Assembly: GCA_034401795.1 (NCBI GenBank)
Contig: CM067360.1
Location: 118,563,572 to 118,627,571 of the forward strand
Origin: Chaetoderma sp. LZ-2023a
Lineage: Eukaryota > Mollusca > Caudofoveata > Chaetodermatida > Chaetodermatidae
Length of the DNA stretch: 64,000 nt
Direction of reading: 5' to 3'
Part shown: one piece after another, positions 1 through 13,044 of the stretch
Position numbering within the stretch: the first letter of the stretch is position 1
Layout: every line of letters begins with the position of its first letter
Program-made: the position numbers and the translations under genes
The notes under the pieces: model-generated
What the model saw: the letters and a program-made list of their open reading frames with translations, nothing else
Database searches by the model: none
Told to the model about the DNA's origin: nothing

Positions 1-1060
1 ACTAGTGATGATGATGGTGGTGTTCTGTTGTAGGGAAGTTGGTGTAGCTTTGTGACGCTTGGGTAATGCGAGATGGGCAGATCCAGTTTTCCGAGCTGGG
101 GAATGCCAATTCTGTTTCTGTTGCAGAAAAGTTGGATTGCTGTGGATCATAAACTCCCCATATTCGTGTGGTAGGGAATGTTGTGGAAAAAGTCGTCCCT
201 TACATTGTTCTGTTACATAATATAGGTGCATGCTATCTATATTATTGATGGTGTTAACTGTCACTGTTAAACTGTCTATATAGCCGGATGGGTGTGTGGT
301 GTTCGCGCAATGATGAATTGGCATATCCGGTCTTGTGGGCAAGTGTGTTCTGTATACTCCTGGCTTTCTGTGTCTTGGTGTGATGTTCTGACTGCTCACG
401 GCAGTCTTGGTAGGGCGGTTGTGGCCGGGGATACCCTTGGATGGGGAGTGTCACCTCCCGATACACGACAGTTGGTACGGTGTCATAGTTTTGAAGTACC
501 GGGAATATTCAAGCTTCCCTGCCCACCACCAGCGGGGGGGGGGGGGGGGAAGGGTGAGAGGGCGGGGCGGGTTACTGTGGTGTGGGATGCCACCTCCTCT
601 GTAACAGCTGACTCTCGTATCTGAAGATTGACAGTCAACATACGACGAGTGATGTATGAAATTGACAGGACCAGTGATGTCCGAACTTTGTGCATAGACG
701 AGGGACGCGAGTTGGAGTGGGGGGGGGGGGGGGTGGTGGTGATAATGGATGGGGTGCAACTTGGAGTTGGGGTGGACTCGCGATGTCAGGAGTTGGTGGG
801 GTACACTGAGTTGTGTGGTTCTGCTGTTCTTCAAAACAAGGTAAGGCCTCATCAAGTCTCTTCACTTCCATGCTATTTATTATATGTTCCACCCCACCCG
901 AAGCATGATCTGGGGCAGCCTCAGCTTCCGGTTGTGGTAAATTTATAATTGGGGTAGTAGCATGAAGTGGGTGGGAATGGGAACACGTTGGCGGAACAAC
1001 TTTTCCATCCTTCACCTTGCACAGCACAAACGAGAAAGTCTTCAGATACGACTTCCCAGG
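1..1060 (-). other. 3' part of Gypsy copy A, no readable gene
   Basis: This lies beyond the last readable integrase codons. It holds long G runs (about 534-549 and 719-732) and GT-rich DNA. Short ORFs on both strands have skewed composition and no recognisable motif. It probably contains the 3' untranslated region or LTR, but no match to the leader/LTR at 6570-10040 was found by eye. Confidence 0.4.
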
Positions 1061-2633
1061 TCATGTAGACCCGCTATGAGAAGGGAGAGGGAGACTACGT
1101 ATCTCGTCATCGTCCTCAGTGTTAGTCATATGATCACCGGACTCCTGGCTTGGTAGGAAAGGGGTGGAACTGGCAATGTGGTGCTCCAGACTAACGTCAG
1201 AAATAGTTGTCTCCATAGAGACATCTGGCTGGGTACTGGTGTCACGTGGAACCCCCAGTCCGAGCTCTGGCACTAGGTCGCCACTGACACAAGGTTTAAG
1301 TTGATCGAAGTGGGTGACTGAGGTCAGGCCATCTGAGGTGCGGATATGGTAGGTTACATCCGACATCGGACCTATTACCACAGAGGGGCCTTTCCACTGG
1401 TAACTCAGTTTACTTGGCATGTTTGCATAGCATCATGTATCATGAACCCAAACAATCTTTCCCGCCTCATACATGTCTCCATGCACTCGCCGGTCATGCC
1501 ACGTTTTCTGACACTTGTGTGCAGTGGATAACGTTGCTCTTACTAGCTCACGGAACTGTTCTATCTGCTGCCACATCAGCTCCACATAGAGAGATGTTGA
1601 ATTTTTCTCCGCCAGAATCCTGGGCATGGGCAGATCCAGGCATGGTTAATTCATGGCCTACCATTAACCGAGCAGGGGTATAATCCATGCTGGACTGTAT
1701 CTAAGTGTGGTATGCCATTAGCACATATGGGAGTCGTAGATCCCAGTCACGACAATCAAGGCGTGTTTCCTTAGTCAACATCTCGGCCAGGGTTTGATTG
1801 AACCGCTTTACCATTCCATCACTTCTCGGATAGTAGGGCGTCGTTTGAGTCTTGACTATATAAACCAGTTTGCAGAGCTCGGAGACTAGCCGGCTCTCGA
1901 AATTACTTCCTTGGTTGGAGTGAAATTCACAAGACATACCAAAGTGGCAGAACACATTAACAGTCAGGACCTCCACAACTGTGGATGTCTATTGGTCCGG
2001 CAAAGCAAATGCTTCCACCCACTTCATAAAATAATCTTGTAATACGAGGATGTACTTGTTTCCTTCATCCATCGCATTCAAGGCCACTCACTCCCATGGT
2101 GTACCTAAAAGTGTAACTTGTAATGGTGTGGAATGATGCTGGCCAACAGCACGTCTTTGGCACGGGACATATTTGGCGACCCTAGCCTTCAAACTATCAT
2201 GTATCCTGATCCAGTGGAATCTCTGTTTGATACGGGTTGTTGTTTGCTCGATGGCCAAATGTCCGGCATTATCATGCAGCTGTTGCAGAATTCTTTCATG
2301 ATAACGCTCAAGAATCACTATCTGGTTATTAATGTGGAGCATGCCAGCTTGCATATGACACTTTCCAAACCTCTGATAGTAATACTTTGCCGTCACGGAA
2401 AGTAAATTAACAGATTCCCTAGGAGGATGTACCCCCTCCTCGATCCACGCGCATATGTTTCGTGTTTGTGCATCAGTTGTTTGTTCATGAGCCACTGTCT
2501 CCATATCCCACTCTGCGCACCGCATTTCAGGGAACACTGCACACCACATTTCAGGGAACATGGGAGATGGCTGTGTTGTGTGTGTCACGGTGGTGGCCAC
2601 TTCTTGTTCATCCTCGATCCCAATTCTGCTCAA
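1061..2633 (-). pseudogene. Gypsy integrase, inactive
   Basis: Three integrase modules can be read in pieces. At 2633-2088 there is an H2C2-type zinc module with LHDNAGHL and a degraded cysteine pair (KYVPCQRR, first Cys replaced by Tyr). At about 2085-1701 is the catalytic core, with HSNQGSNFES and TTPYYPRSDGMVKRFNQTL. At 1420-1061 is a C-terminal GPY/F-like module (YQWKGPSVVIGPMSDVTYHI). In the core, the expected second catalytic Asp is Asn (in HSNQGSNF) and the catalytic Glu is Lys (in MVKRF). The enzyme would therefore be dead even without the frame breaks. Its role in an intact element is to insert the cDNA into host DNA. Confidence 0.85.
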
Positions 2634-2804
2634 GGCATTGACATTTCCATGCAGTTTGTCGGGTCTATGAACAACGTTGAAGTTAAAGGCCTGCAGGGAT
2701 TCCTGCCACCTCGCTACCTGGCCCTCCAGATTTTTTAGGTTTCTGAGCCATCATAGGGAGGCGTGATCTGTACGCAGGTTAAATGGGCGCCCATACAAAA
2801 AGTG

Positions 2805-3850
2805 TTAATAATATTTGATGAAATACACCACAGCTAACAATTCCGTCTTAGTGGTCGCATAGCGTTTCTCTGTTTTGTTTAGAGTATGTGAACTATAACC
2901 CAGTTCCTGCTCTGTTCCATCTTCCATGACCTGAGATAGAACTGCACCTATGGCATAATCAGATGCATCAGTGTCCAAGATGAAATCGAGGTTAGTGTTA
3001 GGATGAGCAAGAATTAGGGCAGTCGTCAAATGTTCCTTCAGCACCCTCATCCGCTCCAGTGGTCAATCCCTTTCCGTGATCCTAAATAGTGGTGATGCAA
3101 TCGGACTAATGTGACGGATTTATCAGCGATAGTACTGGCAGAAACCGAGGAAACGCCGGGTATCCGTGACCATGGTGGCGGTTTGCCACCCCACTACTGC
3201 TATAGTTGTGGAAGGTTGAGTAGCCACTCCATCGATATGACGTGTCCCAGGAGCTCGACACTCTGTCTACAAAATTAGTCTTCTTGGGTTTGAGTTTGAG
3301 ATTAGCGGTATGGAATTGCATTAAGACTTTGTCCAAGTTGGACAGAGTCTGCTCAAACCAGGAGCCAAAGACGATTAAGTCGTCGATGCAACAGAGACAG
3401 ATCTCCTATTGCAGGGTAGTTAATACCTGCTCAATGAGATGCTCGAACATTTCAGGAGAGTTGTACAATCTGTAGTGTATCATGCGGAACTGGAAAAGAC
3501 TGTCTCCACACACAAGATCTTCTCCCAGTCAGCCTCATCCATAGCTACCTGCCAGTACCCACTAGCTAAATCAAGGGTACAAAATCATTTGGCTCCGGAC
3601 AAGGAATCTAAGGCCTGATCTATCCAAGGGAGCGGATAAGCATCCTTGATGCTAAGATCACTAAGGCCACGGTAGTCTATACAAAACCACAAAGATCCGT
3701 CATTTTTGCCCACTAGTACTATGGGACTGGCTCAGGGGGATGCTGAAGGCTTTATAATGCCTGTTCACAACATGTCGTTTACTTGTTGATGTGCCTCTGC
3801 CTCCTTGTGAATGGGAAGACGTCGAATGGGTTGTCGAATGGGTCGGTCGT
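2805..3850 (-). pseudogene. Gypsy reverse transcriptase and RNase H, decayed
   Basis: Minus-strand frames give ASPIVLVGKNDGSLWFCIDY, then DAYPLPWIDQALDSLSGAKW and FCTLDLASGYWQVAMDEAD. These are the fingers and palm of a Ty3/Gypsy RT, with motif A in FCTLDLASGY. The catalytic box reads CIDD near 3370, where most relatives have a Tyr first. The RNase H part at 3050-2805 is one open frame containing DFILDTDASDYAIGAVLSQ and the conserved TELLAVVYFIKYY. The RT part has several stops and shifts. This would be the cDNA-synthesising core of the pol polyprotein. Confidence 0.88.
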
Positions 3851-4339
3851 TTCTGAGGTCGATGGAGTGTTGCACGAGATGAGTTTCTCCCGTGTCCATG
3901 TCTCCTGCCGAGAAACTTTCGCGATACTTATATAGACATTTTCATATGCCACATTTATGGGATTGAACCAATCCAACTGTGGCACGCAAATATACGTCAT
4001 GCAGATGTTCCTGTAAATCGTCAGAAGTTGTTGCTGGTGTAGGTGCGGTAGCGGAGTGTCCCCAATGATATTACATCCGCCAGATGGCTACAACGAACTA
4101 CCGATACAAGAGTTATTAGGTGTGTTGTGCCATTGAATGCACGGAATGGTATATGATCCGTATTTATGGTGTCCACGATCACTCCGGGGCTGGCACATTG
4201 TGAGGCGATTATGTATTCATGTTCGGGTTCCAGTATAGCTATGTGTGTTGTGTTTCCTAACTGTGGTGCAGTACCCCATACCATTTTCTCTTGTCCCGGC
4301 TCAACTGTGGCCATAGATGCCAAAATCACTGCACATGTA
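3851..4339 (-). other. pol linker between protease and RT, decayed
   Basis: Between protease and RT, minus-strand frames of about 70-100 codons (for example 4329-4021 and 4000-3779) continue the pol polyprotein. The second ends in PIRRLPIHKEAEAHQQ-like text leading into RT. No separate domain is recognised. Confidence 0.45.
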
Positions 4340-4902
4340 TCGTACAGTGATGATTCCGGTCCAAGGGGTATGCATCGGCCATGTATTTCTAGTTCCAGTT
4401 GTCTGCAATGTATGATGGCTTCGATGGCACTGAGGAAATCAGAACCAAGCAGGGCCTCATTTTGAATGACAATTCGCTGTATGAATTGCGTTTACTCCAT
4501 CTGTATTACGAGGTTTACTATACCAGCCACAGGAACATCGGCTCCCGTGGGTACTTGCAAAAATATGTTTGTAGGCCAAAGGGTTCGCTTTGTATGGGGT
4601 TGGATGCTCTCATACAAGCGCATGTTGAAGCCGGTGATTGAAGGTCCGGTGTCAATGGTCGCACTGGTGGAAATACCACTAAACAGACAAGCACACTTAT
4701 ATATTGCTTTGCAGTCTGCCTGTGGAAGAGTTTCGAATGATACTGCCTGAGGGGTTGCTATTGGTGCAGTTATCATCCTGTACACAGTCGGCCTGTTTCC
4801 AAATAGCTTCCGTGAGTGCAGTTGGTGGCTAAGTGAGGAAGGGCTAACCCGTCGTCGCTGCTGCTGCAATTGCTTAGGTGATGACGGAGCTGTGGGTAGC
4901 AA
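4340..4902 (-). pseudogene. Gypsy aspartic protease
   Basis: The minus frame from 4902 contains SGISTSATIDTGPSITGFN, the retropepsin active-site loop with an intact D-T-G. It also has a hydrophobic second strand (VAGIVNLVIQ) and, after a short shift, ALLGSDFLSA, the usual C-terminal element before RT. It cleaves the gag-pol polyprotein. A degraded zinc knuckle (RCFFCMSTQYPMMHYKK, near 5050-5000) lies just upstream, as expected for the gag-pol junction. The domain is short but well placed. Confidence 0.75.
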
Positions 4903-5156
4903 TGGTGGTGTTGTTGATGCTGTGTCCGTGTACTGTGAATTTGTGTATACAGCAGTCTGGCCAGGAATGGTGCAGTCATGGATAAATTACTTTTTGTAAT
5001 GCATCATGGGATATTGTGTAGACATGCAAAAGAAGCAGCGGTGGCGCTGAGGTTTGCAGCTCTTACGATGATGCTTCTACTTGCAGATCAATGAAACCGA
5101 ATGTTGACCGCAATCGGTGTCATTATTACTGCTGCCGGATGAAGTGGGTGATGCTG

Positions 5157-6560
5157 TCAAGACCTGTGAAATGCATACCACCAATGGCCACCGGGTGTTA
5201 AGTGCATTGTCAGCGGGTCCTGGTGCTTGTATACACGTTGTTTCAGTGGAAGACTATAACCAACCACTGCCGGTTTACATATGAAAGAAGGTTTGTTAGA
5301 TACAGAGATTGCGGGGTCACAACCTCCAGCAGAGGGAGATGCAGTGTGCATCGATGGTACCGACATATATAAAGCCAGGTGTGTGTGATTGCGTATTGTC
5401 GTGGAAGTGTGAATTGTCATGTCGGCCACCTGACGTTGTTGTCCGGAGGCCACAGTTGAGCCGGGTTGTGAGATTGGGCACCGAACTGTCTCTGTACTCA
5501 GTGCGCATTCTAGTGTAATGGGGTCTCAGGCTGCGGTGTACATCGGTCAGCAGTAGGATTGTAGACAGAGGGCGATTTGGACATCGCTCCGTCCAAAACA
5601 TGTATTTCGTGGCTGTGTAGGTGTTATCATATTTGTTGCAGGTCGTGTTGTCGATTGTGTCGCGGCGGTGGTGCTGAGTGTGGGGACTAAGTTGGCAAGT
5701 GCGGAGATCTGTTTTGTTATCTCTTCTAACCTGGTATGCATGTTCTGACGATTGTTGTTATTGTGCTGAGTTCCCACATCTGGGGGCATTGTTGTGGCCC
5801 CTGCGATGGGATTGACCACGCCCTCTTCCACTAGGCATGTGATTTTGACTGGTAGGTTGTTCTGATTGTGTGCGGGTCGGATGCTGAGGTGGATGCTGAT
5901 GCAGTTGGGTTGTCGGCAGTGATTAGGAGGTCGGCATCATTAACTTCATGTATTGGATGTAATTGACAGCGATCGGCTTTCTCCCGCTCCAAGAAATTCT
6001 CAATCGAAAACGCAGTTGCCATTAATGACTGAATGCTACCATGTTCTATGAGGAATAAATTTTGGCTGAGTAAAGGTTCTCCGCTTAACGCGTCGATGAA
6101 AGTGGCCAGATGCAGATGTGTGACTCCTTCATGATTCATGCTGGGGCAGGCATGAGTAACTAGTCGCCGAATACGACTAGGCAATTCTGGTAATGTCTCC
6201 CCGGCTCATTTACCCGAGTTTGTATGACTAATTATTTCGAATGGGCACACATAATTATCCCAATCATTCTCCCCGCTAAATTCAGCATGGAGAATGATCC
6301 AGCCATGGCCATGATATGGTGTTATTGGCGCAAATCCAGGTAGTGGTGCTGGCGAGAAAGGCGTGAACGTGAATGCGGGTCTGCCTGTTGGTGGTAATTT
6401 TCGATGACATTCCTGCTGATGTCGTGTCCAGGATGGTGATTCCCGACGATAGTGTTGACCACGAGGTTCTGGTTCCGCCGAATGATGACCTGATGTGAGT
6501 CCATAGACGGGTGCTGGTCTAAAGACTGGTGGATGCTTGCTGTGTAGACGACGTTGACAT
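5157..6560 (-). pseudogene. Gypsy gag, decayed
   Basis: Minus-strand frames read AEFSGENDWDNYVCPFEI at about 6285-6230. After a stop comes a capsid-like stretch, LPSRIRRLVTHACPSM then FIDALSGEPLLSQNLFLIEH, at 6184-5831. A Gln/Asn/Thr-rich C-terminal part follows (5831-5160). The FSGE-DW start of the capsid region is shared with the better preserved copy at 43750-43640. Gag would form the element's particle. At least one stop and several shifts interrupt it. Confidence 0.75.
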
Positions 6561-6569
6561 TCTATCAGA

Positions 6570-9500
6570 TGTTGCGATGGGTATTCCTCATATGGAGGCA
6601 GTCTAGGAGACTGACGGGGGTGGTGTGTGCAGTGTGATGTAGTTCTTCTGGAAATTTTTTGAAAAGGAGGTGCCGCATCTCCCGATATCGTATCATGTTA
6701 CCCGAGGATGGTACGGCAATGACGTTTATATAGGAGGAGATGCAGGACATGGTGCATGAGGTGCAGACCATTGGCCACCCTGTGATGACGTCGGTGAACA
6801 TAATGGCTTTGAAGTATTGGTATGACCAGTTGGCGTTGTTGTCATGGTTGACCATGCTCCGGCAAAGGCGTTGGGTGCCTACCACGGATATCTGACAATG
6901 TGATGTATTGAGTATCCATCTGTGAGGCATCATGAAATGTCCCCTCGTTGATTGACGAATACTTCTGTAAAAATGGTGCTGGTTGTTCCGCACCGCCGAC
7001 ATTTTTAGCATAGTCAGTGAGCATGCATGCAGTCCTTCCATCATATGATGCCACTTCCAACTCCAGCGAGTGCTGAATGGCTGATGTATTGTTCGGGCCC
7101 ACATCGGGTGCCACTTGTAGCTCACGCGAGTACATGCTGGTCCGTCATCTTGCTCAGCTCCGTTGCACCCCATGTACAGGATGCACGGGAGGGCTGGTTA
7201 CCTATGGTTCTCAGGATTACAGATTCTGTATCGCGACTCACTGGACAGTACAAAGACCGGCTTCTAGAGCCATTGGAATGATAACATTCCAGTTGGGCTG
7301 TACGACCATTGCCGCCGAGATTGAACTTCATGGTCTCATCCCAACTGTTGGTGTCTCTAGTATGACGGTCCATAACATAATTTAGGAGTCTGAACACGAT
7401 AATAAACTTTAAAAAAATATTGCTAAACAAACAATGGTACTCGTTTGCTAGTGGACGAGAGAAAGTGTACAGTACATAGAACTAGGTTGGTTTCTTGTTC
7501 CCGTGTGCTCCTCAGTGCTACCTCGCAGAGCCCTATTTATGTGAGAGGTATCCCTGTAAAGGAGTGCCCTAACGAGGCTACTTATATAGTTTAACATAAA
7601 CCATTATACACATAACACAAATACTATTGTCGCGAGAGGAATGTGCCTTGAGTGGGCCTCCGTCACAGGAAAATGCCTTCAATGCCGAAGTATGGGAAGA
7701 GAGCTGGCAAAAAGGGCCACTCTCTTGTTCAAACAACAAGTTATGTGTAGTCTGTGTCAACCTAGTGAAACCATAATTAATGTGATGCACGCTGGGTTAC
7801 GTGAAGACGGAGTGGATGGTTTCTGAAAAATCCAAATACCACCGTCTTATGTAGGGCCAAAGACACTGTATTGGTAGTTGCCGCTTTATTTATGCTGCCT
7901 TCTGCTAAATTCTAATGTACCATATAGTTGTTAGATTTGCTGCCAAACTTTGGCCGCAAGTTGCAGTGATTCCTACCTATATTTTGACATTTGCGTCTAA
8001 CTGGCGAAAATGTCTGGTTTCCCGAAGGTTACCCAACGTAGCATCTTCCTCAGAAGTTTCTGAATGACTGTTCCACAATCATATAACGATCCTGTTACAC
8101 ATCACCCTGCAACCACATATAACATCACTAGGTCCAGTTACTGTTAACATAAGCAATTTAAAAAGTGCAATAGTATTTTATGGTAGGGAGTAAGAGACAG
8201 ATATCCCTCCTTAGTGACATTCCCGTGAGGGTGTGATGAGTTCCACGATCGCACCCGGTCACTGTACAGAGTTGGATGAAGATCTGCGTCTCGTCCGTCA
8301 CTCGTGTGCTATGGAACTAACGTGTGTCTGTCATTAGGGTTAAGTTTCAGAATGCCCAGAGATGCACTGCAGGCCGGATTTACATAATAGTAGGGTTTTT
8401 TGCAGTGCTTCCTACTTTGGCTCGGTTACTACGTTAACTGGTATCCAAAGATACAGACGGGGATATATGCGAATCAACACGTTGGTCTTCACCACTCGGA
8501 ACACCCAATAGTTGCTGAGAGTCGGATCATGCCAACGTGTCGATGGGGAAGTCCAGACAATTATTAACCCTTGTGGCTGGAGGAGCGTAGAAAGAGACAC
8601 TCACTTAATATAAATAAGAGGCCCTAACGTATTTGGCCAATTTATACAATCTAGCCAGTGTGCAGTGTTACTTATCCGCTACACCCAGAAAAGAGGCGTA
8701 CACCAAATGCCTCTTATGGAGAGATTGTCGCTAACTACTTTAAACCTATCCTCCTACCGAGCTAGAATAGCCAGGTTTAGTCGATCACATGTCAGGCCCG
8801 ACCAACGTGAGCATGAACAGTGACCTCAGTGTATAATTGATGCTGGGGGAAATAGTGATGCGGATATAATGTTGCTGTATAGTACAGTCTAGCGTACTGC
8901 GTCCTAGAGTTTTTATATAAAGAACACAAAATAACTAGGATGGCTACTTGCCATATACATAACTAACTATCACAGTGCTAACAGTACATCAGGGCATAGT
9001 TAGTTGTAAGCACGGACATCGCGATAATATATACAGTAAAGAAAATGAAAAATATAAAATGCGGTCGCAGATGACCGGGGAGGTGCCTATTAGTCATCAG
9101 TACCTAGTATGGAATAGATGAATCAATAGTACAATAATATAGTTACTTGAGTACCTATTGGCCATCGGTACGGATACGGTTCAACGATCACTGTAGGAAT
9201 TCGTTACAGACGAGGAACGCGAGGTGGCATGATACTGAAGTTGCTGGGAAGTTTCAACTGGCGAACTGCTGATTTTGCTCGCTCACAAGACGGTGAGGAT
9301 GAACGACTATAGAGAAATGTCCAATAGATAGTCATAATAACAAATATGTGAATTTATGCATTAAATTAGATAGTGTCCATCCGGTGATGGGAGTTTGAAA
9401 GTTGCCCGTAATAAGTAGGGCTGCAGTGGTAATTAAACATTGCATGTAACATAGCTGGGTACAACATGCAGGATACATCGCATAGCTCGTGTGGTGTACC

Positions 9501-9943
9501 AGGCAGAGTCCCACCAGACTATGGCCTAAAAGTAAATTAATCACACGACATGCTGCGCAGAAGTTTGATACCACTTTTCAGCATGTCCAGAAGATGCGAC
9601 GAGTTATCCACCAAGAATCACAACCTGTTCTACATGCTGTAGAGACTACATCGGGGCCACGAGGCCCATCCGTGTGAAGGCTCATCTTGAATTTGTTGTA
9701 GTGACGAAGTCTTATTATTTATTAAATTGCCCCAGGATGGCCGTCCGGGTGCTTACAAAAACGTAAGTCATGGGGATGGTCCAATTGCTTACCAGCGCAG
9801 GAGAACTGAATTCCGAATGGCACTGCTGCGGTGTTGGTACCACAGTCAGTAAGCAGTTGCCCACGTCTAGCACTGCGCTGGTCCAGCAACCCTGCAACGG
9901 CTGTCGCCCACTGAAGTGTCATCTCGATTCTTGATTATTCGCT
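6570..9943 (-). other. Gypsy copy A leader and LTR, no intact gene
   Basis: This stretch aligns by eye, with many small gaps, to 44330-46916 upstream of the second Gypsy gag. Shared landmarks include the phrase atttggccaattt near 8630 and 46300, and the phrase gatggccgtccggg near 9740 and 46705. Minus-strand ORFs such as 7430-7122 have a counterpart in the other copy (GGNGRT-like text), so an upstream gag or leader peptide is possible. LTR borders and a primer-binding site were not resolved. Confidence 0.6.
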
Positions 9944-9952
9944 CCTTTTATA
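9944..9952 (-). promoter_or_regulatory. TATA box of Gypsy copy A
   Basis: TATAAAAGG on the minus strand. The related element has the same nonamer at the equivalent place (46917-46925), which supports it as the LTR promoter. The start site should lie roughly 25-30 bases lower in coordinate. Confidence 0.6.
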
Positions 9953-10259
9953 CAACTCGTGACTTCAGATGCAGGACGCCCAGCCAATCAGCAGGCGATC
10001 TGTAGCCAATTTACGTCAGCAACTTATAACAAATTTGATGACACGCACTTGAATGACAGATTAGATCCCTTCATGTGCATATAGTTATCACAACTCAGCA
10101 ACAAAAGAGAACTATCCCATAATTTACAGACAAAAAGGTACGCTAAATCATCTTTGATAAAGAGAATTTATTAAAGCTCACATAAATTGGCAGAATGCAG
10201 CTGGATAGATGGTATATGTCTTCCATCGCAATAACATACACAGATCATTATCACCAATT

Positions 10260-10402
10260 TTCATTAAAAAATAGAAAACCATCCACAAATACAACACACG
10301 CACAGAACAAAATCTACACACACACAATTAGCAAGAACAATCTATGGCAACAGGACACTATCTGCCATTGTATCCAAGCTTTGGAATGAACTAGATGACA
10401 TT
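10260..10402 (+). pseudogene. Possible LINE RT C-terminal scrap
   Basis: One plus frame reads IYGNRTLSAIVSKLWNELDD and stops at TAG shortly after. The spacing of a basic stretch, then LWNELDD, then a stop resembles the tail of non-LTR RT proteins, where WN-LP or a variant precedes the C-terminus. The match is short and nothing upstream supports it. Confidence 0.3.
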
Positions 10403-10490
10403 TGTAGGACATAGCTGCTGCAGAAACGATCCCAGAAAAAACATTAACACGATGCATTGTTAGTAACTATTATACTTGGCCATCATAATC

Positions 10491-10495
<5 letters not shown>

Positions 10496-10553
<58 letters not shown>

Positions 10554-10558
10554 CTCTC
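10496..10558. repeat. (CT)n microsatellite
   Basis: About 30 CT units with a single G interruption near the end. Confidence 0.95.
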
Positions 10559-12489
10559 TTAATTTATGTATTTTATTATGCCTGTTTTAATAGATATCGT
10601 TTGTATTATATATGCATTATAGTATGAAGTTAAGCCTCTTAGGCTTAATTACAAACAACCTATACTGTATATCGCATTGTGCTTACACGGAAAGTACAAT
10701 TAACTAACTTGAACTTAGAATTGTAAATGTAGGTGTCGCTCATAAACCTACTGACCGAGTGTAGCACATTCCCACCATAACGCAATCTTGACAAATATAC
10801 GGCGCTTTACCGATATTATTGCATAGAGAAAATTCTGATAACGCCGTTGAAAGCTAAATAGATGCTAGCTGAGTGGTAAGCTACACAGTGCATTGGACAT
10901 TGTTGACCGTCTTTGCAAACCAGTAATATGGATATTTGATCACTATGGCTGTGTTCACACTAGAGTTAATGAAATATAGCGCTACTCCGGATTAAATCTC
11001 TAGAGTGAAACATGAACCTAAGATTCGAAATTATCAGATTATAACGCAAGTTCTGCGCAACGTCTTCAAATACCAAATTAAGAAACCTAAGTAGTACATT
11101 AAGTACACATTCCTTGTAATCATCCTAACGTCTGCAAGAGCGAATGAAAGAGAACTCAATAAAATATTCATCACATTGGCAATAATTTAAGCCAGTGTAG
11201 TCAGCCCTGGCGCTATAGAACGAACATCAAACACACATCTCAGGACAAGTTACTTAATGATATTGCGCAATGCTGGCAATACCGAACATAAGTTACAACG
11301 CTGGAATTGTTTAGTAGTCCTCCCATGTCATCGGAGTGACAAGGACACAGAGACGCTTCGGTGAAACTTGTGTCCATACTCGATTGTATTCTTGCAAGTA
11401 AGGATTTCCCCATTAGGCCTACTTACAGTAGTGAGGGAGTCACTTTTTAGGCATGTCCTGTCCAATGTGTAAGTGTGTTAGAATCGATGTATATATGTTG
11501 ATCTCTTAATTCTCAGAACCACAGTGACAAGGTGAATATTGGAAAGTTCTTGAATCTTTTGAAAATATGACCACAGCCGCTCTCTATCAAATTAGTTGCT
11601 AAAGGGCTAAACATAGTGCTTATAACAAATTATAGATTCGCCAATAATCCAATTCGCACAGATTGTACAGTTTGGTTGTGATGTCAGCTGACACACTTGA
11701 TGCATTTCAATGTCTAAGTAACAGCTCCAAGTCAAATTATGTTCAATATAGTCAACATAACGTTTTTAATTGCAAATTTATCAAACACTCATAATTCCAA
11801 ACCTGGCAGACGTTTCGAATTTCACGAAAGAGAGCTCTAGGCCATTTTAATTGCGACGTCAGCTAATATGTAGCATATTTAACTACGACGCTAGATACTT
11901 GAGTGACAGTGACATTTCATCCAGCAATGCGCAGAACAAAGGCGAGCTATGAAATGTGTCGCTGGTGATTTGATAATACATCAAACAAATATTGCCTTTG
12001 ATGTACCTGGTGGTGGAGAGAAATATTCTCTAAATAATTCAACAAGACAGCTTCTGATTGCAGAAGGATGCTAGTTTATCGCCCCGTATTACGATTACGC
12101 AAACGCGCTGGGCAAGACTTGACTCACTATGACAGAAAACTCCAAGAAACGTTACAATTCGATTTTCCACACTAGGCTCGGATCTGCTCTGCGGCGGCTC
12201 ATAAATAGCCATCGGTACGATTGCTAATACTGAAGTATTGATCCCATATTTCTGGCTTATGTGATCTCATATCGAGCGTCAATCACGTCAGACACATTTG
12301 AACGGTGACCTCATTCTCATAGGCGCTTTTTTATCTGCACGTTGGTTACCGCCACAATCAGCACCATTAAGAATGGACCTTTACAGTGTATCCATCCAGC
12401 ACATAACGTCATAATCAACCACGTGGCTTGTAGGATGATGCCATACGCAAGGCCGTCATGGATGCCATAGATAAGTACGTCACGAACGC

Positions 12490-12640
12490 AGTCGTTTGAT
12501 CGGTCAGTCAGTCAATCGATCGGCTGCTCAGTTTCTCAGTTGGTCATTCAGTCATTCAGTCAGCTGGCTCGACGGTCGTTCAGTCGTTCATGCAGTTGTT
12601 CAGTTAATCAGCCAGTCAGTCTCCCGGCCAATGAGTTTGT
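12490..12640. repeat. Degenerate (TCAG)n-like tetranucleotide tract
   Basis: Repeated gtcagtcagt, gttcagt and tcgttcagtcg phrases with a loose 4-base period. It is too degraded to count units. Confidence 0.6.
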
Positions 12641-13044
12641 TAGTTGGTCTACCGTTCGCTCATTTGGTTATTTGGTCAGAACACTTTTCTCACAGTTCTG
12701 GCAAAGCAAACTATAGTGAAACAATTCATTCTACTGATTTTACTAGGCACTCACAGGGCATCAATTGCAAAGCAGTTATTTGCCAAAACTCTTGGGAAAC
12801 TTGAATCTAATTTATTTGACCAGATACGATTTCTGTTGCAGGCAACAATTGGTTCCATAGACACACTTATTTTGAAATAGACATCCAGATATATCGTACA
12901 TTGTAACTTATTAAGTTAATAGTGGTATTGTGACTGAATAGGGTAAATGTGGTTAATCATCATGCTTATATCACTTTCCGTGAACGCATTAAAGGACCCG
13001 CCTATCAATCAATCAGCCATTCATTAAGTATTTATCTGTGGTCA

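Larger units (their letters stand above)
1..10040 (-). mobile_element. Ty3/Gypsy LTR retrotransposon, decayed (copy A)
   Basis: Read on the minus strand, this block gives the gag, protease, RT, RNase H, integrase order of Ty3/Gypsy elements: gag at about 6500-5160, protease near 4700-4340, RT 3850-3060, RNase H 3050-2805, integrase 2633-1061. A long leader/LTR with a TATA box lies at 6570-10040. Every domain is broken by stops and frameshifts. The homology to the related element at 43388-47030 ends near 10040, which I take as the approximate 5' end. The 3' LTR is not recognisable in bases 1-1000, so it is truncated, diverged or outside the window. Confidence 0.85.
10403..13040. other. Gene-poor DNA
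   Basis: Frames are short and broken on both strands. The only structure seen is a CT microsatellite at 10496-10558 and a degenerate cagt/gtcagt-type tetramer stretch at 12490-12640. No RNA gene, domain or mobile element was recognised. Confidence 0.5.

Noticed and set aside
534..550. G-run as quadruplex promoter element
   Set aside because: A single homopolymer run beside a decayed retroelement. No supporting gene start.
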